From positions 2,485,001 through 2,549,000 of the forward strand of contig JASFXZ010000035.1 in assembly GCA_032209605.1 (NCBI GenBank): a stretch of DNA of 64,000 bases. Direction: 5' to 3'. Positions 48,101 through 58,705 of the stretch are shown piece by piece (position 1 is the stretch's first letter; the number at the start of each line of letters is the position of its first letter). The stretch comes from Mactromeris polynyma (lineage: Eukaryota; Mollusca; Bivalvia; Venerida; Mactridae). Below the pieces are notes generated by a model. The model saw only the letters and a program-made list of their open reading frames with translations, made no database searches and was not told the origin of the DNA. Both the position numbers and the translations under genes were made by a program.

Positions 48101-49264
48101 GAAAGTATGTGTAAGCAATTTGATAAACTGTTTCCTGTTCACACTTTGTTAGAACAGTTTAATAAAACATTTCATTTCAGCAAGTATATAGATCAATGAT
48201 TATAGCAGGGCGTTGTTTTATGTTAAATCATTCACAAACACATTATATACGTAAATGTATTCGATTTCCATGAATGCATGTTTCGTTGAGGGATTTTTTG
48301 TGATCGAATGAACAGGAACAAAACGATGATATGATACAATGATGAATTCCTCAACTGTGGTTGAACTGACGGAGTTTATAAGCATTTTAAAATAAGGCCT
48401 AAAAAATAGGGTAGGTAGGTCGGACATTTTTTTGGAGATTTTTTTTTATTATCAAACGAAGCAAATTAAGCATAGATTTAAATGAATATGTTAAAAAACA
48501 AATTCCCTTTCCCTTTTAACATGGATAATGTTTAATCAAGATGAATATATCGCTCTATAGCTGGAATACTCGTAAAACGTCTAATAACTGGGCAGAAATA
48601 TGAACCTAAAGACAATTTCACACTTAGAAATGTTACCAAAAAGAAAAAAAAAGTTAACACGCGAAAAAAATATTCTATGGTCGGGGCAAAAAAAAAGGGT
48701 AGGTTAAAAAACCTGAAACAAACATTTTTTACGCCTAAACTATTTTTCTCACCTTATTTTTGAAATCACAGAATCGTCTGATATGGCTTTTTCTTCGTCT
48801 TGCACGGTGTCTGAATCTTTTGAGCGACAGTGAGGTCCAAAAAATCTTAAAACTAAAGCAACTATTGCCATACAAGCCACGATACAGGCTGCTCCAATAA
48901 CCACCTTCTCTGCTGTACCTATTCCACTATCGTTTAATTTCACTTCCGGTCGACGAATTGTAACTTCCGGTTCAGAAAAATTTAAGTTATTTATCGATGT
49001 AGTGGTAAGTTCTTGTAGATTTTGAGCAAGATTTGTTGTAGATGTTACTATAAAGTTTGTCACGCGTTCCTCTAAAGGCTTTGAGTCACTATTTTGAAAC
49101 ACTAGTTCATTTTCGGTGAAATTAGACACTCTATCTTGCAACCAGTCTGCCAATCGTTCTGTCGACGTTAAATCACCATCCGTCCACTGTGAACCAGTCG
49201 AATTAATTCCCGCCAAAATTAGTTGTTCGTCTGCTTGTACAAGATTTTCGTCCATGATTGACAT
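30163..49264 (-). CDS. Gene B: orphan single-pass membrane protein with Ser-rich tail, 386 aa
   Basis: Coding exons (minus): 49264-48753, 39248-38976, 38455-38381, 37583-37503, 32304-32173, 31173-31144, 30220-30163. All have GT-AG ends, every junction keeps frame (each internal exon starts with 1 nt and ends with 2), total 1161 nt. The start is the first ATG of the exon; an in-frame TAA lies four codons upstream and an acceptor (GTTTACAG) before that marks a 5' UTR intron. There is no signal peptide. Residues 1-120 carry four N-glycosylation sequons (N21, N48, N95, N111); residues ~121-142 are a strong membrane span; residues 143-386 are cytoplasmic, with a long Ser/Gly/Asp run and a basic C-terminus. 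Sequons before the span suggest N-out, C-in topology (inference). No family recognised. Exon 5 may instead end the protein at TAA 32171-32169, giving 358 aa; the perfect donor there and the in-phase 30-nt exon favour the longer form. Confidence 0.7.
30221..31143 (-). other. Gene B intron 6 (last)
   Basis: Noncoding. Two CTTCAG acceptor-like sites near 30763 and 30926 open only into immediate stops and were not used in the model. Confidence 0.45.
31174..32172 (-). other. Gene B intron 5
   Basis: It holds a SINE (31895-32045). An AATAAA (minus) near 31740 could serve the short isoform that stops at 32169. Confidence 0.45.
31895..32045 (+). mobile_element. tRNA-derived SINE in gene B intron
   Basis: The head CAGTGGTCGATGGATAGCAC is followed by CCTGATTCCTGATCACGAAC and the body word GCGAGTATTGGTTGGTAGCC. 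Same family as 21360-21500, opposite strand. Confidence 0.6.
33830..34050 (-). repeat. R1 interspersed repeat, partial
   Basis: GTTGTTTTCCCGGAGGTCTG and CCCTGTAGCGACTTATTC match the R1 left end in reverse; the part beyond ~33880 is divergent. Confidence 0.75.
35085..35165 (-). mobile_element. tRNA-like (SINE head) fragment
   Basis: On minus, GGTTTCGAATCCCGCC (box B) is preceded by a degenerate D-arm and anticodon region. It lies directly between the CRE direct repeat and R3. Confidence 0.5.
35174..35500 (+). repeat. R3 interspersed repeat, copy 1
   Basis: It begins TTTAAAGATGTATGTGGCTC and includes ACATTGGCTAAAACATCTC and GTTAATGCATGTTTATTAATG. Homologues lie at 41158-41480 and 58108-58500. 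Confidence 0.8.
35635..35842 (+). repeat. 26-bp tandem array of a tRNA-like A box, 8 copies
   Basis: Eight 26-bp units, each with GACAGATCAGTAGGTAGAAC. The last unit runs on into tRNA-like sequence (CGATCGCCCTATAAGCGAGA, then TTTGTTCTTAACTC), so the unit is the D-arm/A-box part of a tRNA-type SINE head amplified in place. Confidence 0.9.
36830..37043 (-). mobile_element. SINE with tRNA-Pro-like head
   Basis: On minus, CGTGGCCGAATGGTTAAGGC, anticodon loop CTTGGGA (TGG), and GGTTCCAACCCC form a good partial cloverleaf. A body with GTGAGCCGCCAGCTAG and TAGGCTTCGGGAAGTAAATG follows, so it is a SINE, not a tRNA gene. Confidence 0.65.
38612..38860 (+). repeat. R1 interspersed repeat, diverged copy (gene B intron 2-3 side)
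   Basis: GTTACAGGGAACACCTCATG, AAGGAACGGTCTGGCCGACC and AGGGGGATTACAAAGGGGGC align in order with R1 at 45488-45725. Lies in the intron between exons at 38976 and 38455. Confidence 0.65.
40562..40660. mobile_element. Partial R2 element
   Basis: TATTGAGGTTGAATAAAGAC and GTCTTATTATTGAGGTGGTC match the right half of R2. Confidence 0.7.
41158..41480 (+). repeat. R3 interspersed repeat, copy 2
   Basis: TTTAAAGATGTATGTGGCTC, TGAACATAAATTGTTTGAAT and AACATCTTTCTTCAACACAT match copy 1 in the same order. Confidence 0.8.
42770..43130 (+). repeat. R7 interspersed repeat, copy 1
   Basis: It matches 63640-63885 over about 250 bp: TTTTATTGCATTTATTTTAA, GGCAACTGCAAGAA, ATGATATAACTATTT. It contains a short open frame (42762-42974) that is not conserved in the other copy, so it is not called coding. 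Confidence 0.7.
44190..44290. repeat. Tandem duplicate with NRF1-like CGCATGCGCA core
   Basis: Two diverged ~65-bp units (AATAAAGG.ACGG.AAC, then GTGTTTT.AAC.TCACCGCG, then ATGCGCAT). Confidence 0.7.
45488..45725 (+). repeat. R1 interspersed repeat
   Basis: ATAAGTTGCTACAGGGAACG, CAGACCGCCGGGAAAACAAC and GGAATGGTCTGGCAGACCAT. Truncated relative to 55895-56290. Confidence 0.85.
46348..46765. repeat. 33-bp minisatellite, about 12-13 copies
   Basis: A 33-bp unit around ACAGCTTATTAGCTGTCT with GGGAGTAAAATAG. The 11-codon period leaves a 90-codon frame open on minus (FTPKTANKLYY-type repeat), judged a by-product. Confidence 0.9.
48390..48740. mobile_element. R6 MITE-like element next to gene B first coding exon
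   Basis: The left end AGGCCTAAAAAATAGGGTAG and right end CATTTTTTACGCCTA are approximate inverted repeats, each with a nearby GGTAGGT word. The right edge lies only ~12 bp from the donor of the exon ending at 48753. A fragment with CGACCTACCCTTTTTTTCCG is at 40490-40560. Confidence 0.65.
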
Positions 49265-50584
49265 GTTTATCTTTTGTTATATTACCAAAACTGTCGAAAT
49301 GTATCAATTGTGTTCATCCAAGCACACTGACCGCTTCAGGCAATTCTGTAAACATACAACATAAAATATGTTAAAGTATGACAATGTACAATTTCATATG
49401 CCAAGCAGACGACAAAAGTTGGACCTAGTTTGAGCGTAGAATGTAATACTGACACATATATAGTCACAATCCGAACACACTTACGATAGTCTTACACCGA
49501 ATAATAAATGCATTGACATCATTTATAAATATGCAATTTATTATCACACTGCATTTACAGAATTAACATAAATTCGAAGTTAACGCTGTAATAATAAATA
49601 AAAAAAATACTGTAAAATAGTTTCATTATCAATAGATGGGTTGTTTAATTACTAAAGTTGTAATGTTAAAAAATAAACAGTCTCGAAATCAGCGCGCTGA
49701 TTAACAAAATTACTTCACAGAAAATCTGGGGAAAAAATCAAAAATCAGTCAAAATATAGTTTGCGTTCGTATTAAATATTTTTTTTTTAGTCTTTAATTT
49801 CTCACCAAATTCTACAAGTAAATATCAGTGTAAGAGTCTATGTACAATGTGTTTAATATGATATTATAACACAGTAGAAATGATGTTAGCTATCGTCTGA
49901 AGATTTGTGAAAACTGATTACACGTCTAACACTAAATATAATTTATAATGAAACAACAACGCCTCGTGAATTATCAAATTATGATTAATCGTATTTTAGA
50001 TTGGCCAATACGGGCACCTCCCAGTTCATCCCCCGTGTACAAACCACAACAGCAGTATACTTCATATTTTACATACCACTCGCAAAACTATTTTATGACC
50101 GTAATTTGTATGTGTGTGTCTCTTACGTTATAAAACGTCAAAAATTGAATCATCCAGCGTTTTGAGGTGCATTTAATTGTCAACACATATAAACATATAA
50201 TAGAACGCCCATTTACAACATTTTTTCGTCAATTTTTAAAAACAAACAAACTGACGGACTTCGAACCGGGAAGGGTTTTATTACACGGTAAAAAATGAAA
50301 ATTTATTGCAAGGCGAAGTGAGTTTGCTATGTGATATTAATTATTAATCATGCATTTTTGTATTTATTACACGTGCAATATTTAATATACTGAATGTTAA
50401 CAATGGGTTTGGTAAAATACGAGCCTACGCAGTTGAAAGTAATATAATGCTCATTTTTTGTTCATTTTTCACCTAAACAAAGATGAAAAATATATTTAAT
50501 TTACATAAACAAATACGCATATCAAAGAATACACCAATAATGTACTACGATGCAATATCTTCAACTTTAATGATAAACAAGATA

Positions 50585-50850
50585 TTATCTTGAAAAAATA
50601 TGGTCGGCGCAATTTGAAGGTTAAGATTTGTTATGCAACTTAAAAATAATGCTGAAATGTTACTATTGCTGGTCACTCCTGATCCAAAATGGATTTCTGT
50701 AAATTCACCGAAATTCAGTGGATTTTGGTTCGGTTACAAACGTTGTTCTGTTGAAGAGAAATTGCCTTGGTGGTTATCGTAAGATTTGATTGGTTTACAC
50801 AACACTGATATGCAAATGGCAAAACCATGTTAGTATGGCTGCGCCGAAAA
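50585..50850 (+). repeat. R4 interspersed repeat, copy 3 (uninterrupted)
   Basis: The most complete copy: TCTTGAAAAAATATGGTCGG, GGATTTCTGTAAATTCACCG, GAAGAGAAATTGCCTTGGTG and the right end TGGCTGCGCCGAAAAAA. The family is defined by comparison with 3411 and 26187. Confidence 0.8.
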
Positions 50851-51529
50851 AAACTTGGTAATACATTGCAGTTGTTTGCATCAACGATGTTTTAGTAAAT
50901 GTACCAACAACGCTGGATTAAGCCCGTTCAAATAATTGACGCTCAGATAGGTCATATACATCTTTAAACACGTTGCTAGGTGTAGTCAAACATTTCCCTT
51001 ACACTTGTTAGCAACTGTTTACAAGAATACCAAGTGTAAAGAAAAATTATGTAAAAGATATTGCAGCATTTTTAAATGAACTTGTCAATGGTATGTCGAT
51101 TTAACGCCATGTTACACTGGAAGAGTATGCTCGACAAAGTCATTCAACAATCTGTGACTTACTTTCTTCGGGAGTCCAGCTTTGTTTGAAGCATAGTACA
51201 GGTATATGTCACCTTACCATGCTTGACACAACGAGGTAAATAATTACACATGACTGCCATCTAGCGAAATTTGTTGTCGAATTGACGTAACATGAAATAG
51301 TGCTGTTTTATTATTTACGTCAAACTAAGAAAACAGCGAAGTAACTAATTTTGAACTTAGAAGCGATAAATTCAAGAGATTGCGCTTTTCTTGTGACGTC
51401 TCGTCATTTAGTTTAAACATATTTATTGCAATACTTGTTCTATACGTTTATGCATAAACAAGATTTTTACATTCCTATATAGGAAAGTATAAGAATAGAC
51501 AACATTTCTGTTTGAATCAGGTATAACAC

Positions 51530-51788
51530 CGTTCTGCAAGAAAGGTTCAGTTTTATACGCATGGCGGTAAGTTGACCTAACAAGGTTCTCTGGAATAAAT
51601 AAGACAACCAGAACTGACTTGCCATTCAGTAAGTAACTGATAAGTTTCCCGCATGAATCAAAGATGGAGGACAAATGACGGTTACCACGTGTCATGGTGG
51701 AAGGCCATAACCTGCCCAACCCAGAAATCGAACACGGATCTCCAAGGTGACAGCCCAGCGTTTTTACCCCTGAGCTAACAGGGCGGAT
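51530..51788 (-). mobile_element. SINE with tRNA-Asp-like head
   Basis: On minus from 51788, CCCTGTTAGCTCAGGGGTAA, loop CTGTCAC (anticodon GTC) and GTGTTCGATTTC form the head. The body has CCATCTTTGATTCATGCGGG, shared with 17915-18130 on the other strand. A 123-codon minus frame across it is a repeat by-product. Confidence 0.7.
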
Positions 51789-52776
51789 TTTCACAATCTA
51801 TGTAATATTAGTAAGGATATAAACTAAACCAGAGAGTAGTTCATGTTGTTTATGAAATACTGCTAAATACAAGAAAAGTTAGCAACAATGATAAATGGGT
51901 TCAGCGATACAAAAGTTTCAGAGCTGTATATTACATGTATAATTGAGTGATGAGAATACATTATGTAGCGGGTCTACGCGTCTCTTGACTTTGTGTATAT
52001 GGGGGTGAGTGTTATAATAATTTATTAGCGTTCAAAATCTCAAATGAATTATCAAAAGCCGACGCTAGTATTGCGTTGAATAAATGATAGCATCATAATA
52101 AAATTATCAACCAATTTTAAGGAAACGTCACATCCACTCCTAGATATATCTTTATTTAAATGACAAAATATTTAGCGGCTAGTCTTTTTGAAAGCCCAAC
52201 TATGTACATAAGAAAGTACACATACAGTCGGATCTCGTTCATTCGAATAATCCATGATTTCGAATAATCCATGATTTCGAATAACCCATTTCAATTCGAC
52301 GTGCGTAAGAAGATCCATCGTGACCTGATATTTATTTCGGATGATACCAAGTATTCGGATTGAAGGTTGTCGAAAAAACAAAGACATTTGCTTTGAATAG
52401 GTGACTTATAGGCCCGTTGGGCCGGGCACGTAACTTAATTGATTTATTATTTTCTTTGAATATTATACAACATCGTATATATGCACATGTCACTATAATA
52501 AACTATTTACTTTACTTGCTTAAATGCTTACTTTTGTTTGGCAAAGTGGACAGAATTTATTTGTTCATTTGTGTACACGTTATTTTATTCAGTCGACGTT
52601 GTCTGCATAAATGTCTACTTTTAGTTGGTAATGCGGCAAAAGAAAGTCTCTTTAACATTATATAAAAAACAATGCTATTTATGTAAAGTTGTTAAAATAA
52701 AATAGGTAGTTTTATAAATGACATTAGATCTTGGTGTTTATTCTGATGCACCAACTTTATACACGTTTCCATTGTA

Positions 52777-53428
52777 GACATATTTCGGACGGTGTATACC
52801 TGAGACATATTTCGGACGGTGTATACTTGAGACATATACAGACGGTGTATACTTGAGTCATATTTCGGACGGTGTATACCTGAGACATATTTCGGACGGT
52901 GTATACTTGAGTCATATTTCGGACGGTGTATACCTGAGACATATTTCGGACGGTGTATACTTGAGTCATATTTCGGACGGTGTATACTTGAGTCATATTT
53001 CGGACGGTGTATACTTGAGACATATTTCGGACGGTGTATACTTGAGACATATTTCGGACGGTGTATACTTGAGACATATACAGACGGTGTATACTTGAGA
53101 CATATTTCGGACGGTGTATACTTGAGACATATACAGACGGTGTATACTTGAGACATATACAGACGGTGTATACTTGAGACATATACAGACGGTGTATACT
53201 TGAGACATATTTCGGACGGTGTATACTTGAGACATATACAGACGGTGTATACTTGAGACATATACAGACGGTGTATACTTGAGACATATTTCGGACGGTG
53301 TATACTTGAGACATATACAGACGGTGTATACTTGAGACATATACAGACGGTGTATACTTGAGACATATTTCGGACGGTGTATACTTGAGACATATTTCGG
53401 ACGGTGTATACTTGAGACATATACAGAC
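52777..53428. repeat. Two-type 26/27-bp minisatellite, 25 copies
   Basis: Units share GACGGTGTATACTTGAGACATAT minus a few bases and come as type A (27 bp, TTCGGA) or type B (26 bp, ACAGA). I read the order AAB AAAAAAAA B A BBB A BB A BB AA B. Long frames on both strands come from the repeat; the 1-bp length difference would shift any real frame, which argues against coding. Confidence 0.93.
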
Positions 53429-54559
53429 GTTTCGTAAATTTGCATCGACAGCATTTAAAAAAAATACCGAACCGAATATAAATTTGACACGTTTCAAAAC
53501 GTTCTTTTTTTCTCTGCCAATAACTATTAAAATGAGTAAGACGGAGAACGGTTAAGTCCATAGTTTGGTGAGGGAACTCGGAAGCCAAAACATATCTTGT
53601 TTTAATTTATGATAAAAACGTTATGCAATGGTGTTGTTTTCTGTTTGACTAATAATGAAAAATGAGTAAAATTTAATATCTGACACACACTGACTATTGT
53701 TTGTAAGATTTATCAAACTTATTCTAATTTGTCTTTTAATTGTTACATTGCATTTTCGTCTAAGCACATTTCAAGGTTTCGGAACAAAACTATCGTAACT
53801 CAAATAAAACAAATATAACAATTACAATACTGTTGCACCAATCCGTTGAAAATCATAATCAAAATAATATTTTATTTTCCTTTTTCAGTTAATTTTTGAT
53901 GAATAAATAACCAACACGTCCAAAACATTCGTTCAAACATACGATACCTTGATTGAAGTATTCCATTCCTTAGACAATGGTAGTCCAGAAGTTTTGTGTT
54001 CAATTTTCCAAAGCAACCGAATTATTTGTATTAAGTTCCGACAATATTTCTCGATAATTTAAAAGTATTTTCTAACGATATTTTGTGAGATTTTTTTTTT
54101 TAATCTGCAGACTTAAACGATAAGTTTGAAACGTTCTCTGCATTCGGATTACAAGTGATACTTTCGACAGATTTCACACTGTCTAATTATGCATTACAAC
54201 TAATTAACGCTTTATATATTAATAGCGATATATTACCTGTCACGCCCGATAATTTTGGGCGAAAAGGTTTGAATAAGATTTCTTTGGATGATGAATCGAT
54301 TGTATTTTGCGCGTTCATATTTCACTATTTGCAGATCAAACAAAGTCGCGTTGACTCGGTAAATTCCGTCAATCTTCGTCAATTTCCGGTGGATTACATC
54401 TAAAAGTGATTACGTGAAGTTTAATTGTTATGTAAATGACAGAGTATTTAAACGAAAACACATTGACTACTGAGTTAAAGATATTTCTATCATATACGTT
54501 TGAGTCTTGAGTCCCCTTTATTTGTTTTTTGTATTTTTGAGATGTTTGTATTTACATTC

Positions 54560-54775
54560 ATGTCACCTTGTGCTACTGGGTTGGCTGTCCATTTTGCACG
54601 TGGTTTAATTATTCAGTGTTATGGTCGGCCAGGCCATTCCTTGCACCCAGTTTCCTTTGCACCTCCTCAAATGCCTAACGTTTTAATGGATTGTTGTTTT
54701 CCCGGAGGTCTGTGTTGGGAGGCATTGTCTTATGTATGTTGCGTTCCCTGTAGCAACTTATTCTCTCGTTTACTA
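54560..54775 (-). repeat. R1 interspersed repeat
   Basis: TTGTTTTCCCGGAGGTCTGT, GCGTTCCCTGTAGCAACTTA and TGGTCGGCCAGGCCATTCCT match R1 in reverse. Confidence 0.85.
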
Positions 54776-54914
54776 TAAGTGTGATACATTGCCACTGATC
54801 TAGACGCCAACGATTCAATATTTCTGGTAACATAGGCTGTATTGTCAGCAAACGTGCCTAGACATTTAAGCTGACGATGCAATATTTCTTCAACCATTAG
54901 AACCGAGTGTGTTG

Positions 54915-55400
54915 ATTACCCTTTCGTTAACTGACACTACCTTTTCGTTAAATGACACTACCATTTCGTTAAATGACACTGCCATTTCGTTAAATGACAC
55001 TGCCATTTCGTTAAATGACACTACCATTTCGTTAACTGACACTGTCATTTCGTTAAATGACAATGTCATTTCGTTAAATGACACTACCATTTCGTTAAAT
55101 GACACTGCCATTTCGTTAACTGACACTGCCATTTCGTTAAATGACACTACCCTTTCGTTAACTGACACTACCACTCCGTTAAATGACACTGCCATTTCGT
55201 TAACTGACACCACCACTCCGTTAAATGACACTGCCATTTCGTTAAATGACACTACCCTTTCGTTAACTGACACTACCACTCCGTTAAATGACACTGCCAT
55301 TTCGTTAACTGACACTACCACTCCGTTAAATGACACTACCACTCCGTTAAATGACACTACCACTCCGTTAAATGACACTGCCATTTCGTTAAATGACACG
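54915..55400. repeat. 21-bp minisatellite, about 23 copies
   Basis: Units of 21 bp of the form TTCGTTAAATGACACTACCA plus one base, with variants TTAAC for TTAAA, CTCCG for TTTCG, and ACTGCC for ACTACC. Seven-codon periodicity keeps frames open on both strands (172 and 169 codons). Confidence 0.93.
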
Positions 55401-55894
55401 TTAACGAAGAGCTGGGGAATATGGTGATTTATTGCACGGAGGAGTATAATGTTTTATGCACACAGAAACAACACAAAGTCGATTAATACGTAAGCGAAAC
55501 ATTTTATCGTACACATAACAAGCCATAAAACACTAGAACTACACATATTCGTAAATTGATTAAATTGTTTAACAATGTTTTAAAACAACGTATTAACAAC
55601 GGCCTCTGAGTTTTATCTGTGAACATTGCTGTTCAACTGTTCTCATGTAAATGCACTTATTTACGTGATTGTTTTTCATGATTATATTCAAAGTGCCGAG
55701 GTCTCTTATACTTCTATATTCAATGGCTGTGTACATTTTTAAAGATGTTTCAAGGTATGTATAATGTTCTATATATGTACATTAATGAGACAGAAATGAA
55801 GTCTTCAGACAATAAGACTGTGTAATTATGTAGAGAATTTCTGACCGTGACAAAAACACGAAAATGACGAGGGGGTTCAGTTTGTAAAAGAGAG

Positions 55895-56290
55895 AGAATA
55901 CGTAGCTACAGGAAACGCCACATACATAAGACAGTGCCTCCCCCACGCAGACCTCCGGGAAAACAACAATCCATAAAACACAAGGCACTTTAAAGGGTAC
56001 ATATGTTAAGGACTAGACGCACAGGGAATCACCTGGCAGACCATAAGGAATAACTAGGAGAATCAAAGCGGACAGTCAGTGAAGGAGGGGGTTGGAACCA
56101 ATGGGAAAGATCGCAGGATTAGTCAAGACAGTCGGCGGCAATAGGCGAAACCGGGCGGGAAACAACCCGAATACTATATAAAGTGACCGAATTGCACAGG
56201 GAAAAGGGAAATATAACACACATTCAAAACACAAAACAGAAATAATAACCATACAGCGAATTACAGCCTTGGAACTGTCAGATGTTGGCG
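55895..56290 (+). repeat. R1 interspersed repeat, near-full copy
   Basis: From GTAGCTACAGGAAACGCCAC to GCGAATTACAGCCTTGGAAC, ~400 bp. It is the reference for the R1 family with the inverted copy at 26720-27175. No TIR, tRNA head or poly(A) tail was recognised, so its class is open. Confidence 0.8.
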
Positions 56291-58107
56291 AGACTCAGCG
56301 AGAAACGCACACACCGAGGTGTGACATGAAGTCCATGAAGTATATGCATGGACTTAAATATGCTTTATCAAGAACAAATATTATCACTTAACATTAGATC
56401 AATGGTTTGCTGCAACACTATTGTATCTGCTTCGTAAGCAAACATTGCGTTACAACAGCCTTGCGCTATACTTTCTATATGATATTACACATTTTTTGTA
56501 AAATCTTAGAACAATATGACAAAACGCGGAAATATTTGTTTAATGGTCTACAAGTAATAAAAACTTTACGAGAAATCAAGGGTTAACCAATAGTGTTCTT
56601 GTGTCGCCAGTGGTACCCGATATGTTGGTAAGATGTTGGTGTTGTCGCCGCCAAGCCACGACCTTGCTTGATTCACCATCAGGGTGCAAGGTTTGGCCTA
56701 GCGGCGTAATGCACTTATTGCTCATCGTAAAAAAGCCAAAGGTGCGTTCACATCAAATAAGCGTTACTGAAAGATAAAAGTTTTAGCTGACTAATCTTTT
56801 CTATGCTTAACATCCATTTTCACTAAGCTTGCGTCACTAGTGAATTGTGTCTTGTATCAAGGCGGTATTAACAATCACCTGTGTTCCCCGATTGATTGAT
56901 GATTGATATTTTTGATATCCTTGCCTAACCGCAGAACATTAATCGAACAATTTCTATACACTGAAATTGCTGATCCTACTGTTTTGCATCAAAGATGGTT
57001 GCAAAAAAAAATCGGATAGTTCCAAAACCGCAAACATATTTTTGACGAAGTTCATTGACTTGCGCAATCGATGAGGAACATTCGTCGGATAAAACTAGAA
57101 TCATCCGAAAAATGCAGAATCATACAAGAACTGTATTGACTCACAAACAAACTTCTGGACCACAAAAAATCAATAAAACCGAAATACACCGATCACTCTT
57201 GAATAGACGCCGAACATGCACGAAACCACATTGCGACCGCAGACGGAATAAACCGAGGATGAACGGACACCAGCGTCGAAAATATCCGAAATTTTAACCG
57301 CAGCCCAAAATAAACCGAAAATTCACGAACAATCCCGAAATCGTAACATGTAAACGTAGGTGTCAATATCTGTAAGATGACAAACTCAGTCATAAAGTAC
57401 ATCGATATTTTAAATGCTTTATAACATTTTTGTAGCTTTTAACTAAGATACATCCAGTACATATTGACCTGACACAATGACATTTCAGTATTCAAAATTA
57501 TTCGATATAATGATTCACTCCACGATTAGTGAAATACTGAGTACTTTACATAGAGATACACTCTACGTTCATCGTTAAAGCGGCTTTCACATAATATATA
57601 TCAAAACATCGTACTTTTTAAAATACAACTATGAAGATAAAAATGTCTTAAACTTGCCATAAATCATCATCTAGTATGCATAAAAGTTATTTGCAGATAA
57701 AATCTTCCTGTTATCCGTCATAATTTACTGTTTTATGCCTTTTAACAATACTAAATATTTCAGCAAGTTTACGCCTAAAACGCGTGTAACTGAATAATTT
57801 CACATATTACTTAAACTTACAGAAAAAGGGGAAATTTTTCTCACTAAAAATAACTTTATTGGAATGAGAAATTAGCATTAGCACAAATTAAATGTACAAT
57901 CATATACTCTAAAGTGCTCATAAAATGATACAAAATCCTTAAAATTAATATTATGTTCATTTTTTTAAAAAGTATTTAAGAAGAGAAACACGACACATAT
58001 ATTTCAGGAAGTCAAAACATCAATAAATTTGCATTGTCAAATAATGGTTTAACAATTTGTTCCTCTATATTTGCCGAAAAAAAGTTGTACATGTATTATC
58101 TATAAAT
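56291..58107. other. Noncoding stretch
   Basis: No gene supported. 57060-57330 is rich in CCGAAA/AACCGA words and leaves an 80-codon Arg/Lys-rich frame without start or splice support. Confidence 0.4.
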
Positions 58108-58705
58108 TAAAGATGTATCTGGCTCATCTGAACATAAAATGTTTGAATTGGCTTCATCCAGTATTGTTGAAACATTGGCTAAAACATCTCTAATAAGAAC
58201 CATTGCAATGTATAACAGATTGAAATAAAGTCATGTTTTGAGAAACACGAAAAATCGGTCAATGGCGCTACCGGGGTTCGAACCCGGATCTACGGATTGC
58301 CGGTTCGTTATGCTAACCACTACACCTTTTTTACCATATTACTAACAGACCAAACTTGCAAAATAGTATTATTGTTAAAAAAAATGGAATCAATAAATTA
58401 TGAGTTCATTGTTTGTTAATGCATATTTATTGATGTTTTAAGTATAGGAAATAATTGTTTCATGTTTGTTTTAGGTAAACAAATGAACAAAAAATGAGCA
58501 TAATATATAAATTGACAAGCAGAATTTTTAACAAGTTTTGTTCGTGCGAAACATGATAACACATTTTGTTTAGGTGGGAGGGGTATCTGTTATACATCGT
58601 AATTGTTTGTATTAAAGATGTATTAGCCAATGTAGCAACAACACTGAATGAAACCCGTTCTAATATTCTACATTCTGATGGGCCAGATATATCTTAACAG
58701 CAAAA
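58108..58705. mobile_element. R3 element with ~100-bp inverted ends and a tRNA-like insert
   Basis: The left end TTAAAGATGTATCTGGCTCA to ACATCTCTAATAAG reappears inverted at about 58611-58700 (GATGTATTAGCCAATGTAGC to GGCCAGATATATCTT). R3 thus looks like a foldback-type element. Between them lies the common R3 interior plus a tRNA-like segment (58262-58335) absent from the other R3 copies. Confidence 0.65.
58262..58335 (-). mobile_element. tRNA-like SINE head inserted in R3
   Basis: On minus, GTGTAGTGGTTAGCATAACG and GGGTTCGAACCCCGG (perfect T arm) with a GGC anticodon position. Position 33 is C and the acceptor stem does not pair, so it is not a functional tRNA. Confidence 0.6.

Larger units (their letters stand above)
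39249..48752 (-). other. Gene B intron 1 of the coding part (9.5 kb)
   Basis: No further exon supported. It contains a partial R2 (40562-40660), R6 pieces (40490-40560 and 48390-48740), R3 (41158-41480), R7 (42770-43130), a duplicated CGCATGCGCA block (44190-44290), R1 (45488-45725) and a 33-bp minisatellite (46348-46765). A G-rich run is at ~41850-41868 and a C run at ~47180-47191. Confidence 0.6.
49350..52776. other. Intergenic or 5' region upstream of gene B
   Basis: It should hold the noncoding first exon and promoter of gene B, neither of which I can place. Repeats: R4 (50585-50850), an inverted R3 end (50890-50970), a SINE (51530-51788), and a short repeat of ATTTCGAATAATCCATG near 52250. 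Confidence 0.45.

Noticed and set aside
52757..53588. Minus frames up to 298 codons (SQVYTVRNM-type repeats)
   Set aside because: Mixed 26- and 27-bp units shift frames; pure repeat effect.
54890..55427. 170-codon frames on both strands
   Set aside because: 21-bp tandem array, same reason.
57055..57297. Arg/Lys-rich 80-codon plus frame as a nuclear protein
   Set aside because: Low-complexity CCGAAA-rich DNA, no start context or splice signals.
58262..58335. tRNA-Ala gene (minus)
   Set aside because: C at position 33 and no acceptor pairing; inserted in a repeat.
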